A stretch of DNA of 64,000 nucleotides from JAWKWH01 sp963669455 (GCA_963669455.1 OY770026.1:3534001-3598000), one strand, 5' to 3'; positions 15,639-24,577 are shown, counted from the stretch's first letter. Made by a program: numbers and translations. The notes: generated by a model from the letters alone, not told the origin.

Positions 15639-17803
15639 CGACGGCGTTTGATCAACTTGCTCGACCGATCCAGAAATGGATTCGCGATCAAGGTTGGCGC
15701 GAAATTCGCGATCTACAAGTGCAATCGGTGCATGCGATCAATGCCAGCAGCGCTGATTTAATCATTGCTGCTACTACAGCTGGTGGGAAGACTGAGGCGG
15801 CGTTTTTGCCACTGATTTCACAGGTCATCGAAGCACAGGACTCCCATTCGGGTTTTGATATCCTTTATGTGGGGCCACTCAAAGCCCTGATCACGGATCA
15901 ATCGAAGCGGCTTGCTGATATCTGCCGAAACACAGAATTGTCGGTCGTTCCTTGGCACGGCGATGTTTCAGCATCGATCAAATCGCGGGCGATTAAAAAC
16001 CCAAAAGGAATTCTCCTCATCACGCCAGAGTCCCTGGAAGCGCTGTTCATTCGTCGCGGATTGGAAATCCCACGCCTATTTTCCGCTACCCGGGCGATCG
16101 TGATCGATGAGCTTCATTCGGTTCTGGACAGTGAACGCGGGGTCCAGTTGCGCTCGCTACTGGCGCGTTTGGAGACAACGCTAAAGCGGCCCATCCGGCG
16201 GATTGGCCTCTCGGCGACCCTCGGCGATATCGACCTGGCCCGAAACTACTTGCGTCCCGGTTACTTCGACGAAGTTGAGGTAATCGAGCATAGTGGTGAT
16301 GATGCAGAGCTCAAGCTGCAGTTACGAGGCTACACGCTAGGCGATACAGACGATGACGCGCCGTCCGCGACAGACGCAGTTGCGCAGCACGTGTTTGAAC
16401 ATCTTCGCGGCGCAGACAATCTTGTGTTCGCTGGATCCCGACAATCGGTGGAGATATATGCGGATCGACTCCGAGTGATGTGCGAGGTTGCTCGCCTGCC
16501 GCAGGAGTTTTATCCCCATCATGCCAGCCTTTCTCGCGAGCATCGCGAGTTTGTCGAAACCCGGTTGAAGGACGGTGCGAAACCCACGACCGCTATTTGC
16601 ACGTCGACACTGGAACTGGGAATCGACATTGGTGACGTGAACTGCGTCGCTCAGATCGGCGCGCCGTTTAGTGTTGCCTCCCTGCGGCAACGTTTAGGCC
16701 GTTCAGGACGACGTGAGGGACATCCTGCAATTCTTCGGCAATATGCAGTTGAGGCCAAAATTTCTGCAGAAAGCAACTTTGCGGACAGACTTCGGCTGGG
16801 ATTGATCCGAGCGGTGGCGATGATTGATCTTCTCTTGGAGGGGTGGTGTGAACCCCCATTGCCGGACGCTCTTCATCTCTCGACGCTCGTACACCAGATA
16901 CTTTCCGTGATCGCGACACGCGGAGGTGCTAGCGCAGCAAGTATCTACCGACAGCTTTGCGTTGAGGGCCCCTTCAGACAAATCACCTCTTCTGTTTTCA
17001 CAGCCGTTTTACGAACGATTGGAAGCCACGATAGACAGCTTATCGAACAGGCTGGCGATGGTTTGTTGTTGTTAGGCGCTGGTGGGGAGAGGTTAGTTGA
17101 GCATTACAGCTTTTATGCTGTTTTCCAGACGCCTGAGGAATTTCGGTTGATATCAGACGGAAAAGAGCTCGGCACAATTCCTATTGACAACATATTGGCG
17201 CCTGGAATGTTGGTGATTTTTTCGGGTCGTCGGTGGTTGGTGAAAGAGGTGCACGACCTCGACCGGGTGATTGTCGTGGCACCGGCCAAGGCAGGCGTTC
17301 CACCTGTATTTGGCGGCGATCCTGGTATCATTCACGATGCCGTGGTCGATCGGATGTTCGGCGTTTTGGAGGAGCATGGAAAGCCCATCTACGCGGATGA
17401 GCAGGCGCTTGAACTGCTCAATGATGCGCGGCTCAACTTCACGCGATTGAGGTTTGATGGAAAGCGGATATCGCGCACCGGATATGGTTCCTGCTTGCTC
17501 GCTACACGTGCGGGCACGATCAAGAATACGACGCTAGCACTGGTACTTCGCGGGCAGGGTTTTAGAGTTCAGGTCTATGACGGATTTTTGGAGGTGCTCG
17601 GAATTGATGACTTCGAGGAGATATTGGAATTCTTAAGCTCGGTTGCCGAAGGTCAGGTGGTCGATGTTTTCACCGCGGAGCCGAATCTCCTATTCGAGAA
17701 GTTTCATCCCTATCTATCTAATGAGCTTTTGAAACTTGACGCCTTGTCTTCGCGGCTCGATGTGGGCGCTCTTCCCAAGTTGTGCGGTGAAATCATTGGC
17801 TAG
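15635..17803 (+). CDS. BrxHI/Lhr-like DEAD/DEAH-box helicase
   Basis: 722 aa from GTG 15635, overlapping the ATPase stop (GTGA). Superfamily 2 motifs in order: LQVQSVHAI (Q-like), AATTAGGKTEA (I, Lys52), VGPLKALITDQ (Ia), TPESLEAL (Ib), VIDELHS (II), GLSATLGD (III), LVFAGSR (IV), STLELGIDIG (V) and RLGRSGRR (VI). Lhr-like spacing and a long C-terminal domain (380-722) fit BrxHI rather than a plain RNA helicase. Third gene of the cassette; transcription ends toward the convergent integrase gene 40 nt away, with a short GGGG-TTG-CCCC hairpin between. Confidence 0.88.
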   Translation: MTTAFDQLARPIQKWIRDQGWREIRDLQVQSVHAINASSADLIIAATTAGGKTEAAFLPLISQVIEAQDSHSGFDILYVGPLKALITDQSKRLADICRNTELSVVPWHGDVSASIKSRAIKNPKGILLITPESLEALFIRRGLEIPRLFSATRAIVIDELHSVLDSERGVQLRSLLARLETTLKRPIRRIGLSATLGDIDLARNYLRPGYFDEVEVIEHSGDDAELKLQLRGYTLGDTDDDAPSATDAVAQHVFEHLRGADNLVFAGSRQSVEIYADRLRVMCEVARLPQEFYPHHASLSREHREFVETRLKDGAKPTTAICTSTLELGIDIGDVNCVAQIGAPFSVASLRQRLGRSGRREGHPAILRQYAVEAKISAESNFADRLRLGLIRAVAMIDLLLEGWCEPPLPDALHLSTLVHQILSVIATRGGASAASIYRQLCVEGPFRQITSSVFTAVLRTIGSHDRQLIEQAGDGLLLLGAGGERLVEHYSFYAVFQTPEEFRLISDGKELGTIPIDNILAPGMLVIFSGRRWLVKEVHDLDRVIVVAPAKAGVPPVFGGDPGIIHDAVVDRMFGVLEEHGKPIYADEQALELLNDARLNFTRLRFDGKRISRTGYGSCLLATRAGTIKNTTLALVLRGQGFRVQVYDGFLEVLGIDDFEEILEFLSSVAEGQVVDVFTAEPNLLFEKFHPYLSNELLKLDALSSRLDVGALPKLCGEIIG

Positions 17804-17842
17804 AAGAAGGGGTTGCCCCGCTCAACAGTGCGGCCGGTACCA

Positions 17843-19027
17843 TTAAACGGCACGAAACTCATCACACAGGTCCGCCCACTCTTGCATGAGCTTAACGCGC
17901 TGATCCCAATAGGTCGTACGGTTGTAAGTTCGGCGAATGGCGTTCTTGTCCTGATGTGCCAGTACGGCTTCGATCACATCGGGATTGTATTCCCGTGAAT
18001 TGAGGATGGTGCTCGCCGTGACGCGAAAGCCGTGAGCGGTCACTTCTTCTCCAGAATAACCCATTCGGCGAAGGACTGTGTTGAAGGCGTTCTCTGATAG
18101 CCATTTTCGCGTTGACACTAGCGACGGGAAGATCAGCTCAATAGCGTCAACCTGCGACCAGTTCTCCATCACGATGGCATAAGCTTGCCGGGAAAGCGGT
18201 ACCTTGTGTTCACGGCGCATCTTCATGCGCTCAGCCGGAATAGTCCAGGCACGGTTCTCCAAATCGAATTCGTTCTTCTTCGCTCCACGCACCTCGCCGG
18301 GGCGTGTACAGGTGAGGATTTGGAACTTCATCGCGGCGGGTATGACTGGCCAACCGGTGTATTCGTCCAGCCGGCGCAGCAGTTCGCCAAATTCCTTTTC
18401 ATCGGTGATAGCCGCCCGACCGGTCACCTTTGGTGGCAATAGCGCATCTTTCAGGGCAGCAGACGGATCAGCAGGTGCACGCATGGTGACCATGGCCAAC
18501 CGAAAAATTGCAGAAATGGTCGCGCGGAGTTTCTTGGCCGTCTCGCGCCTGCCGCTCCTCTCGATCGGCTTCAGTAGATGCAGAAGTTCGGAAGCCGTTA
18601 TCTGGTCAATCGGACGGTTGTGCAGCGGCCTCGCCAATCCATCGATGAACCACTTCTTCTTTTTCAATGTGGCTGGAGACAAATTCCGGTCAACCGCATT
18701 TTGGAAATACTCGTCGGCGACTTCCTTAAAGGTCATGCGCGACTTCACCTCCGCGTCAATGCGGTCGAGCTGCTTCTGGATGGAGGGGTCAATATCCTTG
18801 GCTAATTGCTCTTTGGCTTCATCCCGTTTCTTCCGTGCATCGGCGAGCGAAACTGCAGGATAGTTACCAATTGACAGCAATTTCTCCTTGCCCATGTACT
18901 GATATCGGAATTGCCACGCCTTTGATCCTGTCGGTCGTACCAGCAAGAATAAGCCCAAACCATCGCTCATCCGATAGGGTTTATCCCGTTGTTTTGCCTT
19001 GCGAATTTTCAGGTCAGACAAGGGCAT
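17843..19027 (-). CDS. P4-type tyrosine integrase
   Basis: 394 aa. N-terminal arm-binding domain (DUF4102 type: MPLSDLKIRKAKQRDKPYRM, then DGLGLFLLVRPTGSKAWQFR), SAM-like core-binding region (100-190), then the catalytic domain with R242 (CTRPGE), H332-x2-R335 (AHGFR), H358 (LAHQD) and Y368 (RTYNR), all present. The gene starts 164 nt from the 3' end of tRNA-Leu, the usual layout for an integrase inserting at a tRNA. It is intact and may still mobilise the island. ATG 19027 is the natural start. Confidence 0.93.
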   Translation of the reverse strand: MPLSDLKIRKAKQRDKPYRMSDGLGLFLLVRPTGSKAWQFRYQYMGKEKLLSIGNYPAVSLADARKKRDEAKEQLAKDIDPSIQKQLDRIDAEVKSRMTFKEVADEYFQNAVDRNLSPATLKKKKWFIDGLARPLHNRPIDQITASELLHLLKPIERSGRRETAKKLRATISAIFRLAMVTMRAPADPSAALKDALLPPKVTGRAAITDEKEFGELLRRLDEYTGWPVIPAAMKFQILTCTRPGEVRGAKKNEFDLENRAWTIPAERMKMRREHKVPLSRQAYAIVMENWSQVDAIELIFPSLVSTRKWLSENAFNTVLRRMGYSGEEVTAHGFRVTASTILNSREYNPDVIEAVLAHQDKNAIRRTYNRTTYWDQRVKLMQEWADLCDEFRAV

Positions 19028-19030
19028 ATT

Positions 19031-19111
19031 GGGTACCGAATCTCTAAATCGGGTATTTTGGGCCTCTGTACCCAGTTTCGTACCCAGAAAATGGTGCGAT
19101 TTGCTGGGTAC
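19031..19111. promoter_or_regulatory. GTACCC/GGGTAC array between integrase and tRNA-Leu
   Basis: GTACCC in either orientation occurs at 19031 (GGGTACC), 19068, 19080 and 19106, with a one-base variant at 19051. The copies at 19068 and 19080 share GTACCCAG and the one at 19106 is its inverse (CTGGGTAC). Same hexamers occur in att-like sequences A and B. They fit integrase arm sites or an autoregulatory operator. Confidence 0.5.
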
Positions 19112-19142
19112 GGATGGTTATCTATGAGCAGGAGAATAAAGA

Positions 19143-19169
19143 AAAAGCCCTTGAAATTCAAGGGCTTTG
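19143..19169 (-). terminator. Rho-independent terminator of tRNA-Leu
   Basis: Perfect 11-bp stem AAAGCCCTTGA / TCAAGGGCTTT with a 3-nt loop. On the minus strand it is followed by a T-rich run (CTTTTTCTTT), directly downstream of the tRNA-Leu gene. Confidence 0.8.
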
Positions 19170-19190
19170 GGTCTCTATGAGAAGATATCT

Positions 19191-19277
19191 TGGTGCCCAG
19201 GAGAGGACTCGAACCTCCACGACCGTGCGGTCACCAGCACCTGAAGCTGGCGCGTCTACCAATTCCGCCACCTGGGC
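19191..19277 (-). tRNA. tRNA-Leu (anticodon CAG)
   Basis: 87 nt including an encoded CCA end. Acceptor stem GCCCAGG / CCTGGGC, D-arm with GGCGGAATTGGTAGACGC, anticodon loop CTTCAGGT with anticodon CAG, a long variable arm as expected for Leu, T-arm GGTTCGAGTCC. Its 3' third is duplicated in decayed form at 5583 and 11159, making it the insertion target of the island. Confidence 0.95.
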
Positions 19278-19459
19278 ATCGGGCGAGGCTCATGTAAGCG
19301 GGTGTGGACCGGCTGTCAACGTGGAATAGCCATCGCACATGCATATTCCCCCTGCCCTGTTTCACGCTGGTGTTCGACGCGCTTGTCACAATGACATTGA
19401 TGTCCTGATTGCCGCGAAGGCCGACAGCGCCCCGCAATCTCGAAGGATGCGATGTTCCT

Positions 19460-20518
19460 GCTAGATGTGATCTTTCAATAGGTTGTCCATTCGGACCTGA
19501 CTATGCTGATTGGAGTTACCAAGCTTCAATCGTCAAGGAGAGGTCCGAATGAACATCCACAAGAATGCACGTTTGACGCCATTGCGTCGAGCAGAAATGG
19601 CCCGATTGATAACGCGAGGCCAGCTGTCGAAGAGCCAGGCGGCCCTTCAGTTCAGGGTGTCTGCCAAGACTGTCAGCCGATGGGTTGAGCGCTACCAGGC
19701 AGGCGGCTCGACTGCCATGGCTGACCGTTCTTCGCGCCCCCATCATAGTCCACGCAAGATAGCCCAGCCGATTGAGCAAGCTATCATCAAGCTGCGGCGC
19801 GGGCGGCTGTGCGCAGCGCACATTGCCAAGCAGCTTGGCGTGTCGCCTGCAACCGTCAGTCGTGTGCTGCGCCGGGCTGGCCTGTCACGGATGAGGAACC
19901 TGGAACCCAAACAACCCGAACGGCGCTATGAACACCCTAATCCCGGCGATATGATCCATCTCGACATCAAGAAACTCGGGCGTTTCAACCGCATCGGCCA
20001 TCGCATCACCGGTGACAGGCACCAACAATCAAACCAGCGCACCAATGGCACCGCACCGGGCTGGGAATATGTCCATGTCTCAATCGATGATCATTCCCGG
20101 CTTTCCTTCAGCCAGATACACACCGACGAAAAAGCCGTCTCTGCAATTGCCCATCTCAAAACGGCAGTCGCCTGGTATCGATCCACGGGGATCACGGTAA
20201 AACGTGTCATGACCGACAATGGCGCCTGCTACAAATCCTGTGCTTTCGCCAATGCCTGCAAACAATTGGGCCTCAAGCATATCCGCACCAAACCCTACAC
20301 GCCCAGAACAAACGGCAAGGCAGAGCGCTTCATCCAGACTGTGCTCAGGGAATGGGCCTATGCCCAAGCATACCAAAGCTCAGATCAACGCGCTGAACAT
20401 CTCAATAGATGGCAGCACATATACAATTGGCACCGGCCACATGGCGGCATAAACAATCAAACTCCAATCAGCAGAGCAGGCATAAACAGGAACAACCTCT
20501 TGAGGTTCCACAGCTAGA
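19460..20518 (+). mobile_element. IS481-family insertion sequence with target duplication
   Basis: Element body 19466-20512 (1047 bp) begins TGTGATCTTTCAATAGGTTG and ends with the inverse of TGTGGAACCTCAAGAGGTTG (imperfect terminal inverted repeats starting TGTG). It is flanked by the 6-bp duplication GCTAGA at 19460-19465 and 20513-20518. This matches the NCTAGN target preference known for IS481 itself. One complete transposase gene inside. Apparently intact and possibly active. Confidence 0.93.
19549..20517 (+). CDS. IS481-family transposase
   Basis: 322 aa. Helix-turn-helix domains at the N-terminus (LSKSQAALQFRVSAKTVSRW, then CAAHIAKQLGVSPATVSRVL), then the rve/DDE core: Asp in MIHLDIKKLGRF, Asp in VMTDNGACYKS, Glu in TNGKAERFIQT. 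ATG 19549 has AGGAGAGG 6 nt upstream. The stop codon TAG (20515-20517) is supplied by the target CTAG duplicated on insertion, so the gene ends outside the element proper. Confidence 0.95.
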   Translation: MNIHKNARLTPLRRAEMARLITRGQLSKSQAALQFRVSAKTVSRWVERYQAGGSTAMADRSSRPHHSPRKIAQPIEQAIIKLRRGRLCAAHIAKQLGVSPATVSRVLRRAGLSRMRNLEPKQPERRYEHPNPGDMIHLDIKKLGRFNRIGHRITGDRHQQSNQRTNGTAPGWEYVHVSIDDHSRLSFSQIHTDEKAVSAIAHLKTAVAWYRSTGITVKRVMTDNGACYKSCAFANACKQLGLKHIRTKPYTPRTNGKAERFIQTVLREWAYAQAYQSSDQRAEHLNRWQHIYNWHRPHGGINNQTPISRAGINRNNLLRFHS

Positions 20519-21033
20519 GCGTGTCTTGTTTAAATGGGATCAGTTTGATGGAGAGGATTTTTTGCGGCAGTTAGGAAAACACCGGAGTGCGATCAGACGA
20601 TCGTGCGAGGATTTTGACGGTGAGGTCTGGTTTATCGGGCTTGCCCGACGAAAGGTCCAGTGGACCTTTCGCCAGCCGAACGCCCGAAGGGCCGACGTGA
20701 AAAAGACCTCCAAGCAGGTGAAATTAAGGTTTTGAAAGAGAACAGCAAACTCAAATCGTTTCAGCCAGGGCATTTTCGCCCGGCCGCAGGCCGCATAGCG
20801 AATAATGCCTCGATTGCTCCAAGCGGATCAAGGCGTTGTTGCGGGCCAAAGAAGCCGCAAAACGCCACAGGTTCTTTGCGCCCTGGATGTCGTCGCGCGA
20901 CGCTAACGGGTGTGCACCCGCGTCGCGTCACGCTCCTCGTTGACCCGGCAGGCAAGCGAAGCGCCGCCGAGAGGGGGGCCAGGACACAAATACCCTGCGC
21001 TCAAACGTACCCATTTGAACAAGACACGCTCTA
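20515..21033. repeat. 519-bp element bounded by inverted repeats (dispersed repeat, copy 1)
   Basis: Left end TAGAGCGTGTCTTGTTTAAA (20515-20548 in full) and right end 21001-21033 are inverted copies with one indel. The right half (about 20768-21033) is nearly identical, inverted, to 58633-58870, but has an extra stretch of about 40 bp. No gene is evident; open frames inside are conserved only because the DNA is repeated. The left half contains a hairpin AGGTCCA-GTGGACCT. Resembles rhizobial intergenic mosaic-type repeats or a non-autonomous transposable element. Confidence 0.7.
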
Positions 21034-21062
21034 AAGCTGGGCGCACTCCGATCAAACAGAAT

Positions 21063-21093
21063 CAAAAAACGCGCCAGATTTACGCGTTTTTTT
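21063..21093. terminator. Bidirectional rho-independent terminator
   Basis: CAAAAAACGCG - CCAGATTTA - CGCGTTTTTTTG: a GC-core stem flanked by A and T runs, so it can terminate transcription from both sides. It lies just past the gpmA stop. Confidence 0.8.
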
Positions 21094-21119
21094 GATGCTT
21101 TGTAGGCTGTGACATGGCC

Positions 21120-21740
21120 CTAATCGTCAAGAACCTCCTTGGAGGCAATTGTTGAATCCGCATTGAGCCGGTAGATGACCGGGACACCGGTTCGCAGTTC
21201 CAGCTTGACGACTTCTTCGCCGCTCAGTCCGTCAAGCGCCATAATCAGCGCGCGCAGCGAATTGCCATGGGCGGCAACCAGCACACTACCGCCGCCCAAT
21301 ACATGCGGCTGCATATCATGCATGTAGTAGGGCCAGACGCGGGCGCCGGTATCTCTTAGGCTCTCGCCGCCGGGTGGCGGCGTATCATAAGAGCGGCGCC
21401 AGATATGGACCTGCTCGTCGCCCCATTTTTCGCGCGCATCATCCTTGTTCAGGCCGGCAAGATCGCCATAATCGCGTTCGTTTAACGCCTGGTCGCGGAT
21501 CGTTTTCAAATCCGGCTGGCCGATTTCGTCCAATATGTGCGCGCAGGTTTTTTCAGCACGTTGCAACACCGAGGTAAATGCGATGTCGAACGTCAGGCCA
21601 AGCGCCTTTAGGCGGCGGCCGGCGGCCTTCGCTTCTTCATGCCCCTTTTCGGTCAGATCAGCGTCTTTCCAGCCGGTAAAGAGGTTTTTCAAGTTCCATT
21701 CACTTTGTCCGTGACGGACGAGGACGAGGGTTCGAGACAT
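21120..21740 (-). CDS. gpmA: 2,3-bisphosphoglycerate-dependent phosphoglycerate mutase
   Basis: 206 aa. Interconverts 3- and 2-phosphoglycerate in glycolysis and gluconeogenesis. The phospho-acceptor His is in LVRHGQSEWN at the N-terminus; further family motifs are FTGWKDADLTEKG, LNERDYGDLAG and the second His in VAAHGNSLRALI. Its length fits the short alphaproteobacterial type. dapB lies 27 nt upstream in the same direction, so the two are probably co-transcribed. A strong terminator follows. Confidence 0.95.
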   Translation of the reverse strand: MSRTLVLVRHGQSEWNLKNLFTGWKDADLTEKGHEEAKAAGRRLKALGLTFDIAFTSVLQRAEKTCAHILDEIGQPDLKTIRDQALNERDYGDLAGLNKDDAREKWGDEQVHIWRRSYDTPPPGGESLRDTGARVWPYYMHDMQPHVLGGGSVLVAAHGNSLRALIMALDGLSGEEVVKLELRTGVPVIYRLNADSTIASKEVLDD

Positions 21741-21767
21741 GATGCTCCTCTCGAAAATTGCATTTTA

Positions 21768-22577
21768 TCAGGTTGCGTTGAGGCCCAGCACATCAGCCAT
21801 GGAATAGAGACCGGGTTTGCGGGTTTTTGCCCAAAGTGCCGCTTTGACGGCACCACGGGCGAAAATATCCCTGTCATCTGCTTGATGTTTAAGTGTAATG
21901 CGTTCACCGGTTCCGGCGAAAATAACCGAGTGCTCGCCGACAACCGAACCGCCGCGCAGGGTCGCAAAGCCGATGGTGGCCTGTTCGCGGGGGCCTGTCT
22001 GGCCGTCACGCACCTTCACCGCTTTTTCCGGCAATGTGATTTCCCGGCCCTTTGCAGCGGCTTCACCAAGCAGCAATGCGGTGCCTGATGGCGCATCAAC
22101 CTTGTGCTTGTGGTGCATCTCGAGAACTTCGATATCGAAGGCATCCGGCCCCAATGCACGGGCGGCCTGTTCCACGAGGACCGCCATGAGATTGACGCCA
22201 AGGCTCATATTGCCCGATTTGACAATCGTCGCGTGGCGGGCGGCGGCGGCGATGGCGGCATCATCTTCGGGCGTGCAGCCAGTGGTGCCGATCACATGGA
22301 CGATCCGGGCCTGCGCCGCATAGCCTGAAAAAGCGACGGTCGCCGCCGGCGCAGTGAAGTCCAATACGCCGTCGGCAGCGGCAAAAACCGGTAGCGGATC
22401 GGACGCAATTTCAACGCCAAGCCGCCCGATGCCAGCCAGTTCGCCCGCGTCCGCGCCTATCTGCGGTGCTTCGGCGCGGTCTACGGCGCCAAAAAGTTCA
22501 GCGCCTTTGGTATCGGCAATGGCGCGGACAAGCGCCTGACCCATTCTGCCCGCAGCACCAACAACGACCAGCTTCAT
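21768..22577 (-). CDS. dapB: 4-hydroxy-tetrahydrodipicolinate reductase
   Basis: 269 aa. Catalyses the NAD(P)H-dependent reduction step of the diaminopimelate/lysine pathway. N-terminal dinucleotide-binding GAAGRMGQA, then IGTTGCTPED, the catalytic EMHHKHKVDAPSGTA segment and GERITLKHQADDR. Normal length. Followed by gpmA in the same orientation, a pairing common in Hyphomicrobiales. Confidence 0.97.
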   Translation of the reverse strand: MKLVVVGAAGRMGQALVRAIADTKGAELFGAVDRAEAPQIGADAGELAGIGRLGVEIASDPLPVFAAADGVLDFTAPAATVAFSGYAAQARIVHVIGTTGCTPEDDAAIAAAARHATIVKSGNMSLGVNLMAVLVEQAARALGPDAFDIEVLEMHHKHKVDAPSGTALLLGEAAAKGREITLPEKAVKVRDGQTGPREQATIGFATLRGGSVVGEHSVIFAGTGERITLKHQADDRDIFARGAVKAALWAKTRKPGLYSMADVLGLNAT

Positions 22578-22638
22578 GATGTTTTCTTCCTGTTTCTACC
22601 TGCCTGTGCGCCGTTGCTGCGGTGCCAGCAGGTTGCTA

Positions 22639-24444
22639 TTATTGAGCATTGCGATCATCGACCAGATTGAACGTTTCACCATCTCCCATCTGGTAAAATC
22701 TTGCATATAAGCCGTCGGATTTGCGCAAAAGCTGACTGTGTGTGCCCTGCTCGATCAGTTGTCCCTCTTCGAGTACGACAATGGAGTCCGCATTTACGAC
22801 CGTTGAAAGCCTGTGGGCAATCACGATTGTGGTGCGGTCCTTCATTACCATCTCCAATGCGGCCTGGACCAGCTTTTCCGACTCATTGTCAAGCGCTGAC
22901 GTGGCTTCATCGAGCAGCAGGACCGGCACGTCGCGAATGATCGCACGGGCAATGGACAGGCGCTGACGCTGGCCACCCGACAGGGTCGATCCGCTCTCGC
23001 CAACGGGCGTATCATAGCCCTGCGGCTGTTGCGCGATGAATTCATCGGCCTGTGCCAGTTTTGCCGCCTGGCGAACCTCTTCCATCGTCGCGTCCGATTT
23101 ACCGTAGCGGATATTGTCGGCGATCGATCCTTCGAACAGATAGGGCGCCTGCGAGACATAGGCGATCGATCCACGAAGCGAGCGTTTTGTCACCCTGGCA
23201 ATATCCTGCCCGTCGATTTCGATGGCTCCGCTGTCCAGATCATAAAACCTCTGCAACAGCGCGATCAGCGTCGTCTTGCCGGCACCCGACGCGCCGACGA
23301 TTGCCGTGGTCTTGCCGGCACGGGCGACAAAGGACACGTTGCTTAGAACCGGTATCTCCGGCGCATAGGAAAAGCTTACCTGATTGAAGGAAACCTCGCC
23401 CTTGCCAATCTTGAGTTCGGTGGCATCCTCCACATCACCCTGCTGTGGCTTGATGTCGAGTATCTCGTAGATCATGCGCGCATTAACCAGCGAGCGCTCC
23501 AGGGCGACCTGTACGCGCGCGAGGCGGCGGGCGGGATCATAGGCGAGCATCAGGGCGGTGATGAATGAAAACAGATCACCCGGCGGAGTATTGGACACAG
23601 CGATCTTGTAGCCGCCATAGCCGATGACGCCTGCAATCGCCAGACCGGCAAGCGTATCGGAAATCGGTGAAGATCGCTCCTGAACCCTGATGATCTTGTT
23701 GGCCCGCTCCTCGGCCCGGTCGATCAAGGCGCCGATCTTTTCAGAAAGCTGCGCTTCCATCGTGAACGCCTTGACGATGGACACGCCCTGAACCGCCTCC
23801 TGTAATGCGCCCGTCACCCTTGAATTGAATTCGACCGCCTCGCGGGCCACCGAACGCAGCCGCCGCATTAGGTAATTGACGGCAATACCGATGGGCGGCG
23901 CAACGACGAGCGCAAACAGCGACAGAAACGGATCCTTGACCACCATCAGTGCCAACAGACAGATCACCATAACCGCATCGCGCGCGACGGCATTCAGCGT
24001 CATGGTCAGGAGGTCGCGAATACCTAAAATGTTTTCGTTGATACGGGCCGCCAGGCGGCCGGAACGTTCCGATGCATAAAAGCTGACACCCAGGCGCATC
24101 AAATGGTCGAACATGCGCTTTTGATAGCGCGCCACGATGTTGTTGCCGATCTTGGCGAGGATGACACCCTGCCCGTAGGTCGCAATACCGCGGATGACAA
24201 AGGCCGCAAAAGCCGATCCGGAAATAAGCCAGATGAGATCAACGCGCTTGTTGACGAAAATCTCGTTGACCACCGGGCTCATCAACCAGGCGGCAAAAAA
24301 GGTTGTTCCGGCGACAAGCAGCATGCAGGACGCCGCAAGAATGTAATCGCGGACGTATTGGCGCCCGTTTTCGCGAAACACCCGGCGAATAACGGCAATG
24401 ACATCACCTTTTTGCGTGGATTGTGTGCCGGTGTCTGAATGCAT
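22639..24444 (-). CDS. MsbA-like ABC exporter (permease-ATPase fusion)
   Basis: 601 aa from ATG 24444 (an in-frame ATG at 24516 would add 24 residues without a better ribosome site). An N-terminal six-helix transmembrane domain (about 35-310) is followed by the ATPase: Walker A GASGAGKTT, Q-loop SQAPYLFEGS, signature LSGGQRQRL, Walker B LLLDEATSALD, and switch His in AHRLS. Half-transporter acting as homodimer in the inner membrane. The family exports lipids, lipid A or drugs; substrate cannot be assigned. Confidence 0.9.
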   Translation of the reverse strand: MHSDTGTQSTQKGDVIAVIRRVFRENGRQYVRDYILAASCMLLVAGTTFFAAWLMSPVVNEIFVNKRVDLIWLISGSAFAAFVIRGIATYGQGVILAKIGNNIVARYQKRMFDHLMRLGVSFYASERSGRLAARINENILGIRDLLTMTLNAVARDAVMVICLLALMVVKDPFLSLFALVVAPPIGIAVNYLMRRLRSVAREAVEFNSRVTGALQEAVQGVSIVKAFTMEAQLSEKIGALIDRAEERANKIIRVQERSSPISDTLAGLAIAGVIGYGGYKIAVSNTPPGDLFSFITALMLAYDPARRLARVQVALERSLVNARMIYEILDIKPQQGDVEDATELKIGKGEVSFNQVSFSYAPEIPVLSNVSFVARAGKTTAIVGASGAGKTTLIALLQRFYDLDSGAIEIDGQDIARVTKRSLRGSIAYVSQAPYLFEGSIADNIRYGKSDATMEEVRQAAKLAQADEFIAQQPQGYDTPVGESGSTLSGGQRQRLSIARAIIRDVPVLLLDEATSALDNESEKLVQAALEMVMKDRTTIVIAHRLSTVVNADSIVVLEEGQLIEQGTHSQLLRKSDGLYARFYQMGDGETFNLVDDRNAQ

Positions 24445-24577
24445 GGGTTTTCTTGGTGTGGAGTTCTTTACGCCGGATCGTGGATACACGGAAAGTTGTT
24501 CAAACGATGCCCTCATACCGTGCCGCTGGCCAAATGCCTATGGCCTATTGGCAAAATGCGGGGAATTTAAAGCGGTT

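Noticed and set aside
20540..21034. Small proteins conserved between 20660-21034 and 58633-58911
   Set aside because: Similarity comes from the duplicated repeat DNA; no start signals and the reading frames include the inverted-repeat ends.
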